Source of the DNA: an uncultured Collinsella sp.
Lineage (GTDB): Bacteria; Actinomycetota; Coriobacteriia; Coriobacteriales; Coriobacteriaceae
Direction of reading: 5' to 3'
Length of the DNA: 9,179 bases
NCBI GenBank assembly: GCA_900545505.1
Contig: UQZC01000049.1
Location: 1-9,179 of the forward strand
In this document: one piece after another, positions 1 to 6,614 of the stretch
Layout: each line of letters opens with the position of its first letter
Position numbering within the stretch: position 1 is the first letter of the stretch
Position numbers and translations under genes: made by a program
Notes under the pieces: model-generated
What the model was told of the DNA's origin: nothing
Database searches by the model: none
The model's input: only the letters and a program-made list of their open reading frames with translations

Positions 1-1159
1 CAAGCCAGAAGCGGGGGAACGCCGGAACCAGAACGTCGACGATGCCCGCCACGTCCTTGTCGGCCAGCGCAGCGCACAGCAGCGTGGGGCGATTCTCCAC
101 GCACGGATCGATCTCGTCCAGCGCGCTCACAAAGTTCTCGCAGCTCTGAGGGTTATGGCAGGCGTCGATCAGCTTGAGCGGTTCAGTTCCCAGTACATCA
201 AATCGGCCCGGCGTGGGGCAGCCCATAAGCGATGCATCGAGCGCATCGTGGTCGAGTTCGCGACCCAGATACCCCTCGCAGAGCATAATCGCGCACGCAG
301 CATTCTGCGGCTGATAGGCCGGCTTGACCATGCTCGACGTATAAATCGCGCGTGGCGTGGTACAGCTAAACTCCACGGTATCGCCCACGTGCTCCGGCAC
401 CTTGGTCGTGGCATGGTTCACCACCAGCGGCACTATGCCGCACTCGCGGCAACGGGCATCCATCACGCGCTGAACGCTCGCCTCGTGCGTACCCTCGCCC
501 AAAACAACCAAGCGCCCGGGTTTGATAACTGCAGCCTTCTCCCCCGCAATGGCCTCGAGCGTATCGCCCAAAATACGTGTGTGATCGAGCCCAATGCCCG
601 TAATGGCAACGGCGACGGGATCGGTCGCACTCGTAGCGTCCCAACGCCCGCCCATGCCAACCTCAAGCACGGCAACATCCACCGCGGCCTCGGCAAATAC
701 AACAAGTGCGGCAGCCGTCAACAGGTCAAACGGCGTAATGGTATAGGCACGCTCCCCCGCCGCCACACGACGAGCATTCACTCGATGTCCCGCCTCAACA
801 GCGGCAGAAACGCCACGGGCAAAGGCCTCGTCACTCACAACGCAACCGTCAACCTCCATGCGCTCGGGATAGCGCACAAGCTGCGGCGACGTATACAGCG
901 CAGTCTTGAGTCCCTCGCCGCGAAGAATGGCAGCCGAAAAACGCGTCGTCGAAGTCTTGCCATTAGTACCGGCAACCTGAATGCAATCAAAGTACTCGTC
1001 CGGACGCCCCAGCTCATCGAGCATATCGACAACCGTCTCGAGCAGAGGCCCAGCATCCCCAGAAATCCGCCCCGTATCAGCAGCCAGCCCAACAGCCTCA
1101 TCAAACGAAAGCAACTCAAACGAGAAAGGAACGACATACGACCCAGAACGCTTAGCCAT
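1..1159 (-). CDS. folC: Folylpolyglutamate synthase / dihydrofolate synthase, 3' end outside window
   Basis: Adds glutamate to folates (and in many bacteria to dihydropteroate) using ATP, in the cytoplasm. The 386 visible residues carry a P-loop GTNGKTST at about 64-71, a TSPQLVRYPER segment at 90-100 matching the family's TSPHLvrynER, the signature LEVGMGGRWDATSATDP at 165-181 followed by GIGLDHTRILGDT and EKAAVIKPG, and DACHNPQ at 332-338 for the family's DGAHNP. That combination separates FolC from the related Mur ligases. The P-loop has T where FolC usually has G (GTNGKGS), a Mur-like variant. The ATG at 1159 is chosen because GAGGGGA (1169-1175) lies 9 bases upstream; an in-frame ATG at 1180 would add seven residues but has no ribosome site. 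The frame stays open to the window edge, so the C-terminal domain is not seen. It lies 274 bases downstream of valS, on the same strand, with a terminator-like hairpin between them. Confidence 0.93.
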   Translation of the reverse strand, partial: MAKRSGSYVVPFSFELLSFDEAVGLAADTGRISGDAGPLLETVVDMLDELGRPDEYFDCIQVAGTNGKTSTTRFSAAILRGEGLKTALYTSPQLVRYPERMEVDGCVVSDEAFARGVSAAVEAGHRVNARRVAAGERAYTITPFDLLTAAALVVFAEAAVDVAVLEVGMGGRWDATSATDPVAVAITGIGLDHTRILGDTLEAIAGEKAAVIKPGRLVVLGEGTHEASVQRVMDARCRECGIVPLVVNHATTKVPEHVGDTVEFSCTTPRAIYTSSMVKPAYQPQNAACAIMLCEGYLGRELDHDALDASLMGCPTPGRFDVLGTEPLKLIDACHNPQSCENFVSALDEIDPCVENRPTLLCAALADKDVAGIVDVLVPAFPRFWL

Positions 1160-1180
1160 AACCCAAAGTCCCCTCAACAT

Positions 1181-1211
1181 AAAAAGAGGCCCGAATCAAC
1201 AACGAGCCCCT
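1181..1211 (-). terminator. Rho-independent terminator or attenuator ahead of folC
   Basis: On the minus strand AGGGGCTCG (1211-1203) can pair with CGGGCCTCT (1193-1185) over nine consecutive positions, two of them G-U. The loop is nine bases and a run of five T (1185-1181) follows directly. This is the textbook shape of an intrinsic terminator, and it would end valS transcripts. It lies only 21 bases before the chosen folC start, leaving no room for a promoter in between. folC must therefore be expressed by read-through or by regulated antitermination. Confidence 0.7.
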
Positions 1212-1306
1212 CCCATTCAAAATATCAGCCAAACACCGCTTTGCAGCGAGATCAAGGCCACAACCAAGTGGCCCTACCAGGCAGCGAACGCCCTCGTAAC
1301 CGCTAT

Positions 1307-1423
1307 GGGAGCGGTTTGGGGCTTTGCTCGATACAAGTTCCGCCCGAGCCGAAGGCCACTTAATGTGGCCTTCGTGCGAGCAGGACTGTCCGCAGTAGCG
1401 AGCAAAGCCCCAAACCGCGTCCC
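1307..1423. repeat. Nested palindromic element, copy 1 (3' of valS)
   Basis: Outer arms 1311-1330 and 1399-1418 are perfect 20-base reverse complements. They extend by four more pairs to 1307 and 1423 across one bulged base (G1419). Inside lies a second 10-bp hairpin, 1350-1359 with 1365-1374, loop TTAAT. The 19 and 24 bases between the two stems are unpaired and match copy 2 (4151-4266) when this copy is read on the minus strand: AGTCCTG, CTCGC and GCTCGnGCGGAA recur in the same order. The element begins ten bases after the valS stop. Neither strand shows a T-run after the outer stem, so it does not look like a simple terminator. Function unknown. Confidence 0.8.
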
Positions 1424-1433
1424 CCAGTACCGC

Positions 1434-4130
1434 CTACGAGAAGTCAGCAACCTGCGAGTTCAGCGCCGCCAGGATCTCCTTGAGCTCAGCTGCACGGTCC
1501 CTCTTCTTCTGGACCACCGCAGGCGCGGCCTTAGCCACAAAGCCCTCATTGGCGAGCGTCTTCTCGCAGCCGGCCAGCTCCTTCTGGGCCGCGGCAATCT
1601 CCTTCTCCAGGCGAGCCTTCTCGGCCGAAAGGTCAACCTTGCCCTCGAGCACCACAAAGACCTCGACGCCGCTGTCAACAACAGCGATGCTCGCAGCCGG
1701 CTTCTCAACGTCGGTACCCATGACCAGCGAAGCCGTGTTGGCCAGCGGCTCGATGGTCGAGCGCAGGCTCTCGAGCTTCTCGATATCCTCGGCACCGGCG
1801 CGCACGACCACATCGAGCTCGACCTTGGGGCTCAAGCGATAACGCGAACGCGTGGCGCGGGCGGCGGAAACGACGGTGCGGCACAGCTCAAACGCGCGCT
1901 CGGCGGGCTCATCGACATACTTCGCATAGTCGACGGGCTCCGGCCACTTGGCGATCATGAGCGCCTCGGCACGGTCAACGTTGCCCTCGGCGTCCAGATC
2001 GAGCACGCTCGCCGGCATGTTGTCCCAGATCTCCTCGGTGACAAACGGCATAAGCGGGTGCATCAGGCGAATGGAGGTGTCAAGCACAAAGATCAGGTTG
2101 CGCTGCGACTGAAGACGGCCCTCGCCCTTCAGGCGGGCCTTAGTAACCTCGACGTACCAGTCGCAGACCTCGTTCCAGAAGAACTGCTGCACGCCGCGGG
2201 CCATATCGCCAAAGGTGTAGTTCTCAATACCCGCGGTGACCATCTTCACGGCCTTGGCCAGGCGGCTGAACATCCAGGCGTCGGCCGGCGTCTCAACGAC
2301 GGGCTCGCCGGGCGTGTAGCCCTCCATGTTCATGAGCAGGAAGCGGCTGGCGTTCCAGATCTTGGTCACAAAGCTCTTGGCCTGGTCGGTGCGCGGGCTG
2401 TCGATGAGCTTCTTGGTCTTCTTGTCGATGTTCGCGTCGAACTTAACATCCTGGTTGTTGGTGCACAGCGTGAGCAGGTTGTAGCGCATGGCGTCGGCGC
2501 CGTACATACCAATGAGGTCCATGGGGTCAACGCCGTTGCCCTTGGACTTGGACATGCGGCTGCCGTCCTTGGCCAGAATCGTCGGGTAGATGACGACGTC
2601 TTTAAACGGTACCTCGTCCAAGAAGTACAGCGAGCTCATGACCATGCGGGCGACCCACAGCGCGATGATATCGCGCGCGGTGACGAGCGCCGTCGTGGGG
2701 TGATGGCCCTCGAGCAGCTCCGGCTTTTGCGGCCAGCCCTGCGTGGCGAAGGTCCACAGCTGCGAGCTGAACCAGGTATCCAGCACGTTCTCGTCCTGAT
2801 GCACGTGATGACCGCCGCACTTAGGGCACACGTCGGTGTCCTCGGTCAGGGCGTCCTCCCAGCCACAGTCCTCGCAGTAGAACACGGGGATGCGGTGGCC
2901 CCACCACAGCTGGCGGCTGATGCACCAGTCCTTAAGGTTCTCCATCCAGGTGGTGTAGGTCTGCGTCCAGCGCGCGGGATGGAAGGTGACCTTACCGGAG
3001 TTAACGGCGTCGAGCGCCGGCCCCTTGAGCTTATCGACGGCCACAAACCACTGCTCGGACAGCCACGGCTCAAGCGCGGCGTCGCAACGGTAGCAGTGCA
3101 TGACGGAGTGGTCGTGGTCCTCGACGTGATCGAGCAGGTCATGCTCCTCAAACCACTTAATGACGGCCTCGCGGCACTCCTCGCGAGTCATGCCGGTGAA
3201 CTCGCCATAACCCTCAACGACCACCGCGTGCTCGTCAAAGATGTTGATCTGCGGCAGATCGTGAGCCTGACCCATGGCGTAGTCGTTGGGGTCGTGGGCC
3301 GGGGTGACTTTAACGAAGCCGGAGCCAAAGTTAGCGTCGACATGCCAATCCTCAAAGATGGGAATCTCGCGGTCGACGATGGGGAGCTTGACGGTCTTAC
3401 CCACAAAGGCGGCCTTCTCGGGGTCCTTCGGGGAGACGGCGACGCCCGTGTCGCCGAGCATGGTCTCGGGGCGCGTGGTGGCGACGACGATGTAGTCCTG
3501 GCCGTTGACCGGCTCGGTCAGCGGGTAACGCAGGTGCCACAGGTGGCCCTTCTCGTCCTTGTACTCGGCCTCGTCGTCCGAGATAGCGGTGGTGCAGTTG
3601 GGGCACCAGTTGACAATGCGCTTGCCACGATAGATCAGGCCGTCGTGGTACCAGTCGCAGAAGACCTTGCGCACAGCCTGGGCATAGTCCTCGTCCATGG
3701 TGAAGCGCTCGTTGTCGAAGTCGACGGAGCAGCCCATGCGCTTGATCTGCTCGACGATAATGCCGCCGTACTCGTGGGTCCAGTCCCAGCAGGCGTCGAC
3801 AAACTTATCTCGACCAATCTCCAGGCGGCTGATGCCCTCGCTCTTGAGCTTCTTGTCAACCTTGGTCTGCGTGGCGATACCGGCGTGGTCGGTGCCCAGC
3901 ACCCAGCGCGTGGACTTGCCGCGCATGCGGGCCATACGAACGATGGCATCCTGGATGGAGTCATCGGTGGCGTGGCCCATGTGGAGCTTGCCGGTCACGT
4001 TAGGAGGCGGAATGGTGACGGTGCAGTCGCCCACGCCCTCGCGGCGCTTGTAGTAGCCGCCGTCGAGCCACTTCTGCAGGATCGCCGGCTCGTTGGTCGA
4101 CGGATCGTAGTTCTTGGGCATTTCTTCCAT
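1434..4130 (-). CDS. valS: Valyl-tRNA synthetase
   Basis: Charges tRNA-Val with valine, using ATP, in the cytoplasm. This is a class I enzyme of 898 residues, a usual bacterial length. Visible in order: the HIGH-type motif PPNVTGKLHMGH at 42-53; a CPNC pair at 176-179; the editing (CP1) domain with ATTRPETMLGDTG at 217-229; CYRC at 346-349; a four-cysteine knuckle CEDC (419-422) and CPKC (435-438), probably zinc binding; the KMSKS motif as RMSKS at 525-529; the anticodon-binding domain; and a charged C-terminal coiled coil (about 835-895) typical of ValRS. The start ATG at 4130 has AAGGGAGAGA just upstream; a second in-frame ATG three codons on is less well spaced. The gene has its own leader after the clpX terminator and is followed by folC, a common bacterial pairing. 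Both flanks carry the nested palindromic element. Confidence 0.98.
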   Translation of the reverse strand: MEEMPKNYDPSTNEPAILQKWLDGGYYKRREGVGDCTVTIPPPNVTGKLHMGHATDDSIQDAIVRMARMRGKSTRWVLGTDHAGIATQTKVDKKLKSEGISRLEIGRDKFVDACWDWTHEYGGIIVEQIKRMGCSVDFDNERFTMDEDYAQAVRKVFCDWYHDGLIYRGKRIVNWCPNCTTAISDDEAEYKDEKGHLWHLRYPLTEPVNGQDYIVVATTRPETMLGDTGVAVSPKDPEKAAFVGKTVKLPIVDREIPIFEDWHVDANFGSGFVKVTPAHDPNDYAMGQAHDLPQINIFDEHAVVVEGYGEFTGMTREECREAVIKWFEEHDLLDHVEDHDHSVMHCYRCDAALEPWLSEQWFVAVDKLKGPALDAVNSGKVTFHPARWTQTYTTWMENLKDWCISRQLWWGHRIPVFYCEDCGWEDALTEDTDVCPKCGGHHVHQDENVLDTWFSSQLWTFATQGWPQKPELLEGHHPTTALVTARDIIALWVARMVMSSLYFLDEVPFKDVVIYPTILAKDGSRMSKSKGNGVDPMDLIGMYGADAMRYNLLTLCTNNQDVKFDANIDKKTKKLIDSPRTDQAKSFVTKIWNASRFLLMNMEGYTPGEPVVETPADAWMFSRLAKAVKMVTAGIENYTFGDMARGVQQFFWNEVCDWYVEVTKARLKGEGRLQSQRNLIFVLDTSIRLMHPLMPFVTEEIWDNMPASVLDLDAEGNVDRAEALMIAKWPEPVDYAKYVDEPAERAFELCRTVVSAARATRSRYRLSPKVELDVVVRAGAEDIEKLESLRSTIEPLANTASLVMGTDVEKPAASIAVVDSGVEVFVVLEGKVDLSAEKARLEKEIAAAQKELAGCEKTLANEGFVAKAAPAVVQKKRDRAAELKEILAALNSQVADFS

Positions 4131-4133
4131 ATA

Positions 4134-4143
4134 TCTCTCCCTT
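4134..4143 (-). promoter_or_regulatory. valS ribosome binding site, possibly sequesterable
   Basis: The minus strand reads AAGGGAGAGA ending three bases before the valS ATG; its GGGAG core is six bases from the start. The hexamer GGGAGA (4141-4136) is complementary to TCTCCC (4156-4151), which is also the 3' end of the outer stem of the palindromic element directly upstream. The ribosome site could thus be masked whenever that outer stem is open. The complementarity is seen; regulation is inferred. Confidence 0.6.
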
Positions 4144-4150
4144 GCCCATC

Positions 4151-4266
4151 GGGGAGAAATGTAGGCCCGATTTTCGCTCGGTCAAGTCCTGGGCTCGCTC
4201 GAAGACCACATTAAGTGGTCTTCGGCTCGTGCGGAATCTACGAAAATCGGGCCTACATTCCTCCCC
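4151..4266. repeat. Nested palindromic element, copy 2 (valS leader)
   Basis: Outer arms 4151-4176 and 4241-4266 are 26-base reverse complements with one mismatch (A4157 against C4260). In the valS transcript that pair becomes G-U, so the minus-strand RNA stem is unbroken. Inside is a 10-bp hairpin, 4200-4209 with 4215-4224, loop ATTAA. It matches the inner hairpin of copy 1 except for one pair that changes on both sides (G-C in copy 1, A-T here). The core aligns with copy 1 in the opposite orientation; the outer arms do not resemble those of copy 1. It lies 20 bases upstream of the valS start, so it should form in the mRNA leader. No T-box consensus is present. Confidence 0.8.
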
Positions 4267-4322
4267 TTAGGTATCGATTACTTCAGTCTGATATAACTTC
4301 GCTGAGGCTTAAACAAACACAC

Positions 4323-4331
4323 AGAATAACA
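4323..4331 (-). promoter_or_regulatory. Candidate extended -10 promoter for valS
   Basis: Between the clpX terminator and the leader palindrome the minus strand reads TGT-TATTCT, an extended -10 with four of six matches to TATAAT. No convincing -35 is visible. Another weak option is TATATC preceded by TTGTTT at a 15-base spacing, nearer the palindrome. Some promoter is expected here because valS follows a terminator; the exact position is a guess. Confidence 0.25.
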
Positions 4332-4361
4332 CAGGTAGTTGGGGTTATTGCGCATATATAC

Positions 4362-4395
4362 AATAGCCTCCGACCGCAAGTGGTCGGAGGCTATT
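4362..4395 (-). terminator. clpX terminator hairpin
   Basis: A perfect 14-bp stem (4362-4375 with 4382-4395) has a six-base loop. It starts 23 bases after the clpX stop. On the minus strand the GC-rich core is flanked by AAATA before and TATTGTATAT after, a U-poor but workable terminator tail. The stem is symmetric enough to work on either strand, but no convergent gene is present. Confidence 0.75.
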
Positions 4396-4417
4396 TGCAA
4401 ACACGTTTTAGGCAGGT

Positions 4418-5830
4418 CTAGCCGTAGATGCGCTGGGGCTGTTCTTCGCCCTTTACGGAGGCTTCGGTTACGACAACCTTGGCAACGCCCTCCTCGCTGG
4501 GGAGGTCGAACATCGTCTGCTGCAGCACGTCCTCGCAGATGGCGCGCAGGCCGCGTGCGCCGGTCTTGCGGGCAAGCGCCATGCGGGCAATCTCGTGCAG
4601 GGCGGCGTCCTCAAACTCAAGATCGACGTCCTCGAGCTGGAACATCTTGCGGTACTGGCGCACCACGGCGTTCTTGGGCTCGGTCAGGATTGACACCAGG
4701 TCGTCCTCGTCGAGCGCCTGCGTCTGGGTGACGACGGGCGTACGACCCACGAACTCGGGGATCATGCCAAAGGCGTTGAGGTCCTGCGGGAGCACCTGAC
4801 GCAGCAGGTCGTTCTCGTCGACCGAAGTGGGGCCGGCGATCTCGGAGTTAAAGCCCACGCCCTTGTTGCCCACGCGATCGGCGATGATCTTATCCAGACC
4901 CACAAAGGCACCGCCGCAGATGAACAGGATGTTGGTCGTGTCGATCTGCAGCAGCTCCTGCTGGGGATGCTTGCGGCCGCCGGTGGGCGGAACGCTGGCA
5001 ACCGTGCCCTCAAGAATCTTAAGCAGTGCCTGCTGAACGCCCTCGCCCGAGACATCACGGGTGATGGAGAGGTTCTCGGCCTTGCGGGCGATCTTGTCGA
5101 TCTCGTCCACGTAGATAATGCCCACCTGCGCGCGCTCGATATCGCCATCGGCGGCGTTGATGAGCTTGAGCAGGATGTTCTCAACGTCCTCGCCAACGTA
5201 ACCGGCCTCGGTGAGCGCGGTGGCGTCGGCGATGGCAAACGGCACCTCGAGGATGCGTGCGAGCGTCTGGGCCAGCAGCGTCTTACCGGTACCGGTGGGG
5301 CCGAGCAGCAGGATATTGGACTTGGCGAGCTCCACCTCGTCCATATCGTCGTCAAACTGGCCGCCCATACCCGATGCCTCGTCAAAGGCGGACACCGCGG
5401 CACCGCCCTCGATCACGCGACGGTAATGGTTGTACACGGCCACCGACATGGCGCGCTTGGCGTCCTCCTGGCCCATAACATAGGCCGAAAGCTCGTCATA
5501 GATCTCGTGCGGCGTCGGCACGTGCGTGATGACCTGACGGTCGTCCTCGAGCTCAAAGCCCTCGGCCTCGGGGTCCACGGCGGGCTGGGATGCAGCCTGG
5601 CCGTGGTCGTTGAGGAAACCCGGGAGATTGCCGTTGCGGGCAGCGTCCATAAAGTCCGAAGCCAGCGACTCCTCAAGGATCTCGGAGCAGGCGGCGACGC
5701 ACTCGTCGCAGATAAAGATGTTGGTCGGGCCCTTAACAAGGCGGCGAACCTGGCCCTGCTCTTTTCCGCAGAAGGAGCAGCGGATGGGGTTGCCGTTCTC
5801 GTCAAAGTTGTCCTGCATGTTACCTGCCAT
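4418..5830 (-). CDS. clpX: ATP-dependent Clp protease ATP-binding subunit ClpX
   Basis: AAA+ unfoldase that recognises tagged proteins, unfolds them with ATP and feeds them into ClpP. It has 470 residues, longer than the roughly 424 of E. coli ClpX. Visible: an N-terminal zinc domain with C18-C21 and C41-C44; Walker A GPTGTGKT at 177-184; pore loop GYVG at 210-213; Walker B IIYVDEID at 238-245; RKH pore loop at 286-288; a VGF version of the ClpP-docking IGF loop at 325-327; sensor 2 GARGLR at 424-429; and the family's terminal IYG. The extra length lies in the linker after the zinc domain and in an acidic glycine-rich insert at about 142-166, before Walker A. The ATG at 5830 is one base past the clpP stop, with AAGGACG upstream inside clpP, so translation is probably coupled. 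An in-frame ATG four codons later is possible. A terminator follows. Confidence 0.98.
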   Translation of the reverse strand: MAGNMQDNFDENGNPIRCSFCGKEQGQVRRLVKGPTNIFICDECVAACSEILEESLASDFMDAARNGNLPGFLNDHGQAASQPAVDPEAEGFELEDDRQVITHVPTPHEIYDELSAYVMGQEDAKRAMSVAVYNHYRRVIEGGAAVSAFDEASGMGGQFDDDMDEVELAKSNILLLGPTGTGKTLLAQTLARILEVPFAIADATALTEAGYVGEDVENILLKLINAADGDIERAQVGIIYVDEIDKIARKAENLSITRDVSGEGVQQALLKILEGTVASVPPTGGRKHPQQELLQIDTTNILFICGGAFVGLDKIIADRVGNKGVGFNSEIAGPTSVDENDLLRQVLPQDLNAFGMIPEFVGRTPVVTQTQALDEDDLVSILTEPKNAVVRQYRKMFQLEDVDLEFEDAALHEIARMALARKTGARGLRAICEDVLQQTMFDLPSEEGVAKVVVTEASVKGEEQPQRIYG

Positions 5831-5831
5831 C

Positions 5832-6452
5832 CTAGGCGTCCTTCGCGGCGAGATCGCGCGAGGTGACGATACGGTCGATCAGGCCGTAGTCGAGGGCCTC
5901 GGCAGCGGTCAGGTAGTTATCGCGCTCGGTATCGGCCTGGACCTTCTCGATGGGCTGGCCCGACGCGTCGGACAGGATCTGGTTGAGCTCGCGGCGGGTC
6001 TTCTTGATCTCCTCGGCCACGATCTCGATCTCGGTCTGCTGGCCCTGGGCACCGCCGCTGGGCTGGTGAATCATGACCTTGGAGTGCGGCAGGCAGAAGC
6101 GCTTGCCCTTGGCGCCGGCCGAAAGCAGCACGGCAGCCATAGACGCGGCCATACCCACGCAAATGGTGGAGACCTGCGGCTTAATGAAGTTCATGGTGTC
6201 CAGAATCGCCAGGCCGGAGTAGACCTCGCCACCGGGCGAATTGATGTAGAGCGAGATATCCTTCTCGGCATCCTGGCTCTCAAGATGCAGCAGCTGGGCA
6301 ACGACCAGGTTGGCGCTGACGGAGTTGATCTCCTCGCCCAAAAAGATGATGCGGTCGTTGAGCAGGCGCGAATAGATATCATAGCTGCGCTCGCCGCGCG
6401 GCGTCTGCTCGATAACGTATGGCACGAGGGCGGAATCGAACTTAGCGATCAT
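5832..6452 (-). CDS. clpP: ATP-dependent Clp protease proteolytic subunit
   Basis: Serine protease that forms the tetradecameric chamber of ClpXP. Numbered from the ATG at 6452 it has 206 residues, with the catalytic triad Ser104 (in GMAASMAA), His129 (in MIHQPSGG) and Asp178 (in TERDNY). Other family blocks are IEQTPRGERSYDIYSRLL, YINSPGG and EALDYGLID at the C-terminus. Three in-frame ATGs lie close together at 6464, 6458 and 6452. I prefer 6452 because GGAG (6462-6459) is six bases upstream, whereas the other two have poor ribosome sites; the 6464 start would give 210 residues. No long propeptide is visible. It lies between tig and clpX, the usual bacterial order, and its stop is one base from the clpX start. 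Confidence 0.97.
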   Translation of the reverse strand: MIAKFDSALVPYVIEQTPRGERSYDIYSRLLNDRIIFLGEEINSVSANLVVAQLLHLESQDAEKDISLYINSPGGEVYSGLAILDTMNFIKPQVSTICVGMAASMAAVLLSAGAKGKRFCLPHSKVMIHQPSGGAQGQQTEIEIVAEEIKKTRRELNQILSDASGQPIEKVQADTERDNYLTAAEALDYGLIDRIVTSRDLAAKDA

Positions 6453-6497
6453 ACGCATCTCCATTTCTCTTACGGACCAATAGTGGTTCTAGACAAA

Positions 6498-6538
6498 CGT
6501 ACGGTGCCCGCATGCTATGCATTGGCTGGCACCGTACG
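6498..6538 (-). terminator. Hairpin in the tig-clpP gap, possible terminator or attenuator
   Basis: A perfect 11-bp stem (6498-6508 with 6528-6538) has a 19-base loop. On the minus strand it is followed by TTTGTCT, so it could stop part of the transcription arriving from tig. The stem ends about 45 bases before the clpP start, so it would lie in any clpP mRNA leader. The same palindrome could instead be a protein-binding operator. It is not a CIRCE element (no TTAGCACTC or GAGTGCTAA). Confidence 0.45.
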
Positions 6539-6576
6539 AAGCAACCGGATAACCGGCTTATAACTTTACCCCATCA

Positions 6577-6596
6577 CGAGCGCATCCATGCGCTCG
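6577..6596 (-). other. Short hairpin after tig
   Basis: CGAGCGCA and TGCGCTCG form an eight-base stem with a four-base loop, starting 18 bases beyond the tig stop. There is no T-run after it on the minus strand, so it is more likely an mRNA 3' stabiliser, or chance, than an intrinsic terminator. Between it and the larger hairpin the minus strand has TATAAG (five of six matches to a -10), without a good -35; a clpP promoter there is possible. Confidence 0.3.
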
Positions 6597-6614
6597 CAGG
6601 AAAGGTGGCGAGAA

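Noticed and set aside
1256..1273. Small hairpin GGCCAC/GTGGCC as a third decayed copy of the palindrome core
   Set aside because: Only the six-base stem matches. The loop differs and the flanking AGTCCTG and GCGGAA blocks are absent, so chance is enough.
155..1363. Plus-strand open frame of 402 codons across folC
   Set aside because: The opposite strand gives a clear FolC with P-loop and signature motifs; the plus-strand product is Arg/Asn-rich and motif-free.
1307..1423. Integron attC site
   Set aside because: attC sites keep conserved ends (RYYYAAC/GTTRRRY) with variable middles. Here the middle is conserved and the ends vary, the opposite pattern, and there is no integrase.
1434..4130. 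valS as cargo of a composite element bounded by the two inverted palindromes
   Set aside because: The outer arms differ completely, there are no transposase ends or target duplications, and valS sits in its normal valS-folC setting.
981..4214. Very long plus-strand open frame (1077 codons) antisense to valS
   Set aside because: It is the mirror of valS: in GC-rich genes with G/C-ending codons the antisense frame often lacks stops. Its translation is Leu/Val/Gly/His-rich with no family motifs, while the opposite strand encodes a complete ValRS.
4131..4417. T-box riboswitch in the valS leader
   Set aside because: The minus-strand leader was read for the T-box consensus (AGGGTGGNACCGCG-like) and a specifier loop; neither is present.
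6498..6538. CIRCE heat-shock operator ahead of clpP
   Set aside because: The palindrome does not contain the CIRCE halves TTAGCACTC or GAGTGCTAA, and its spacing differs.
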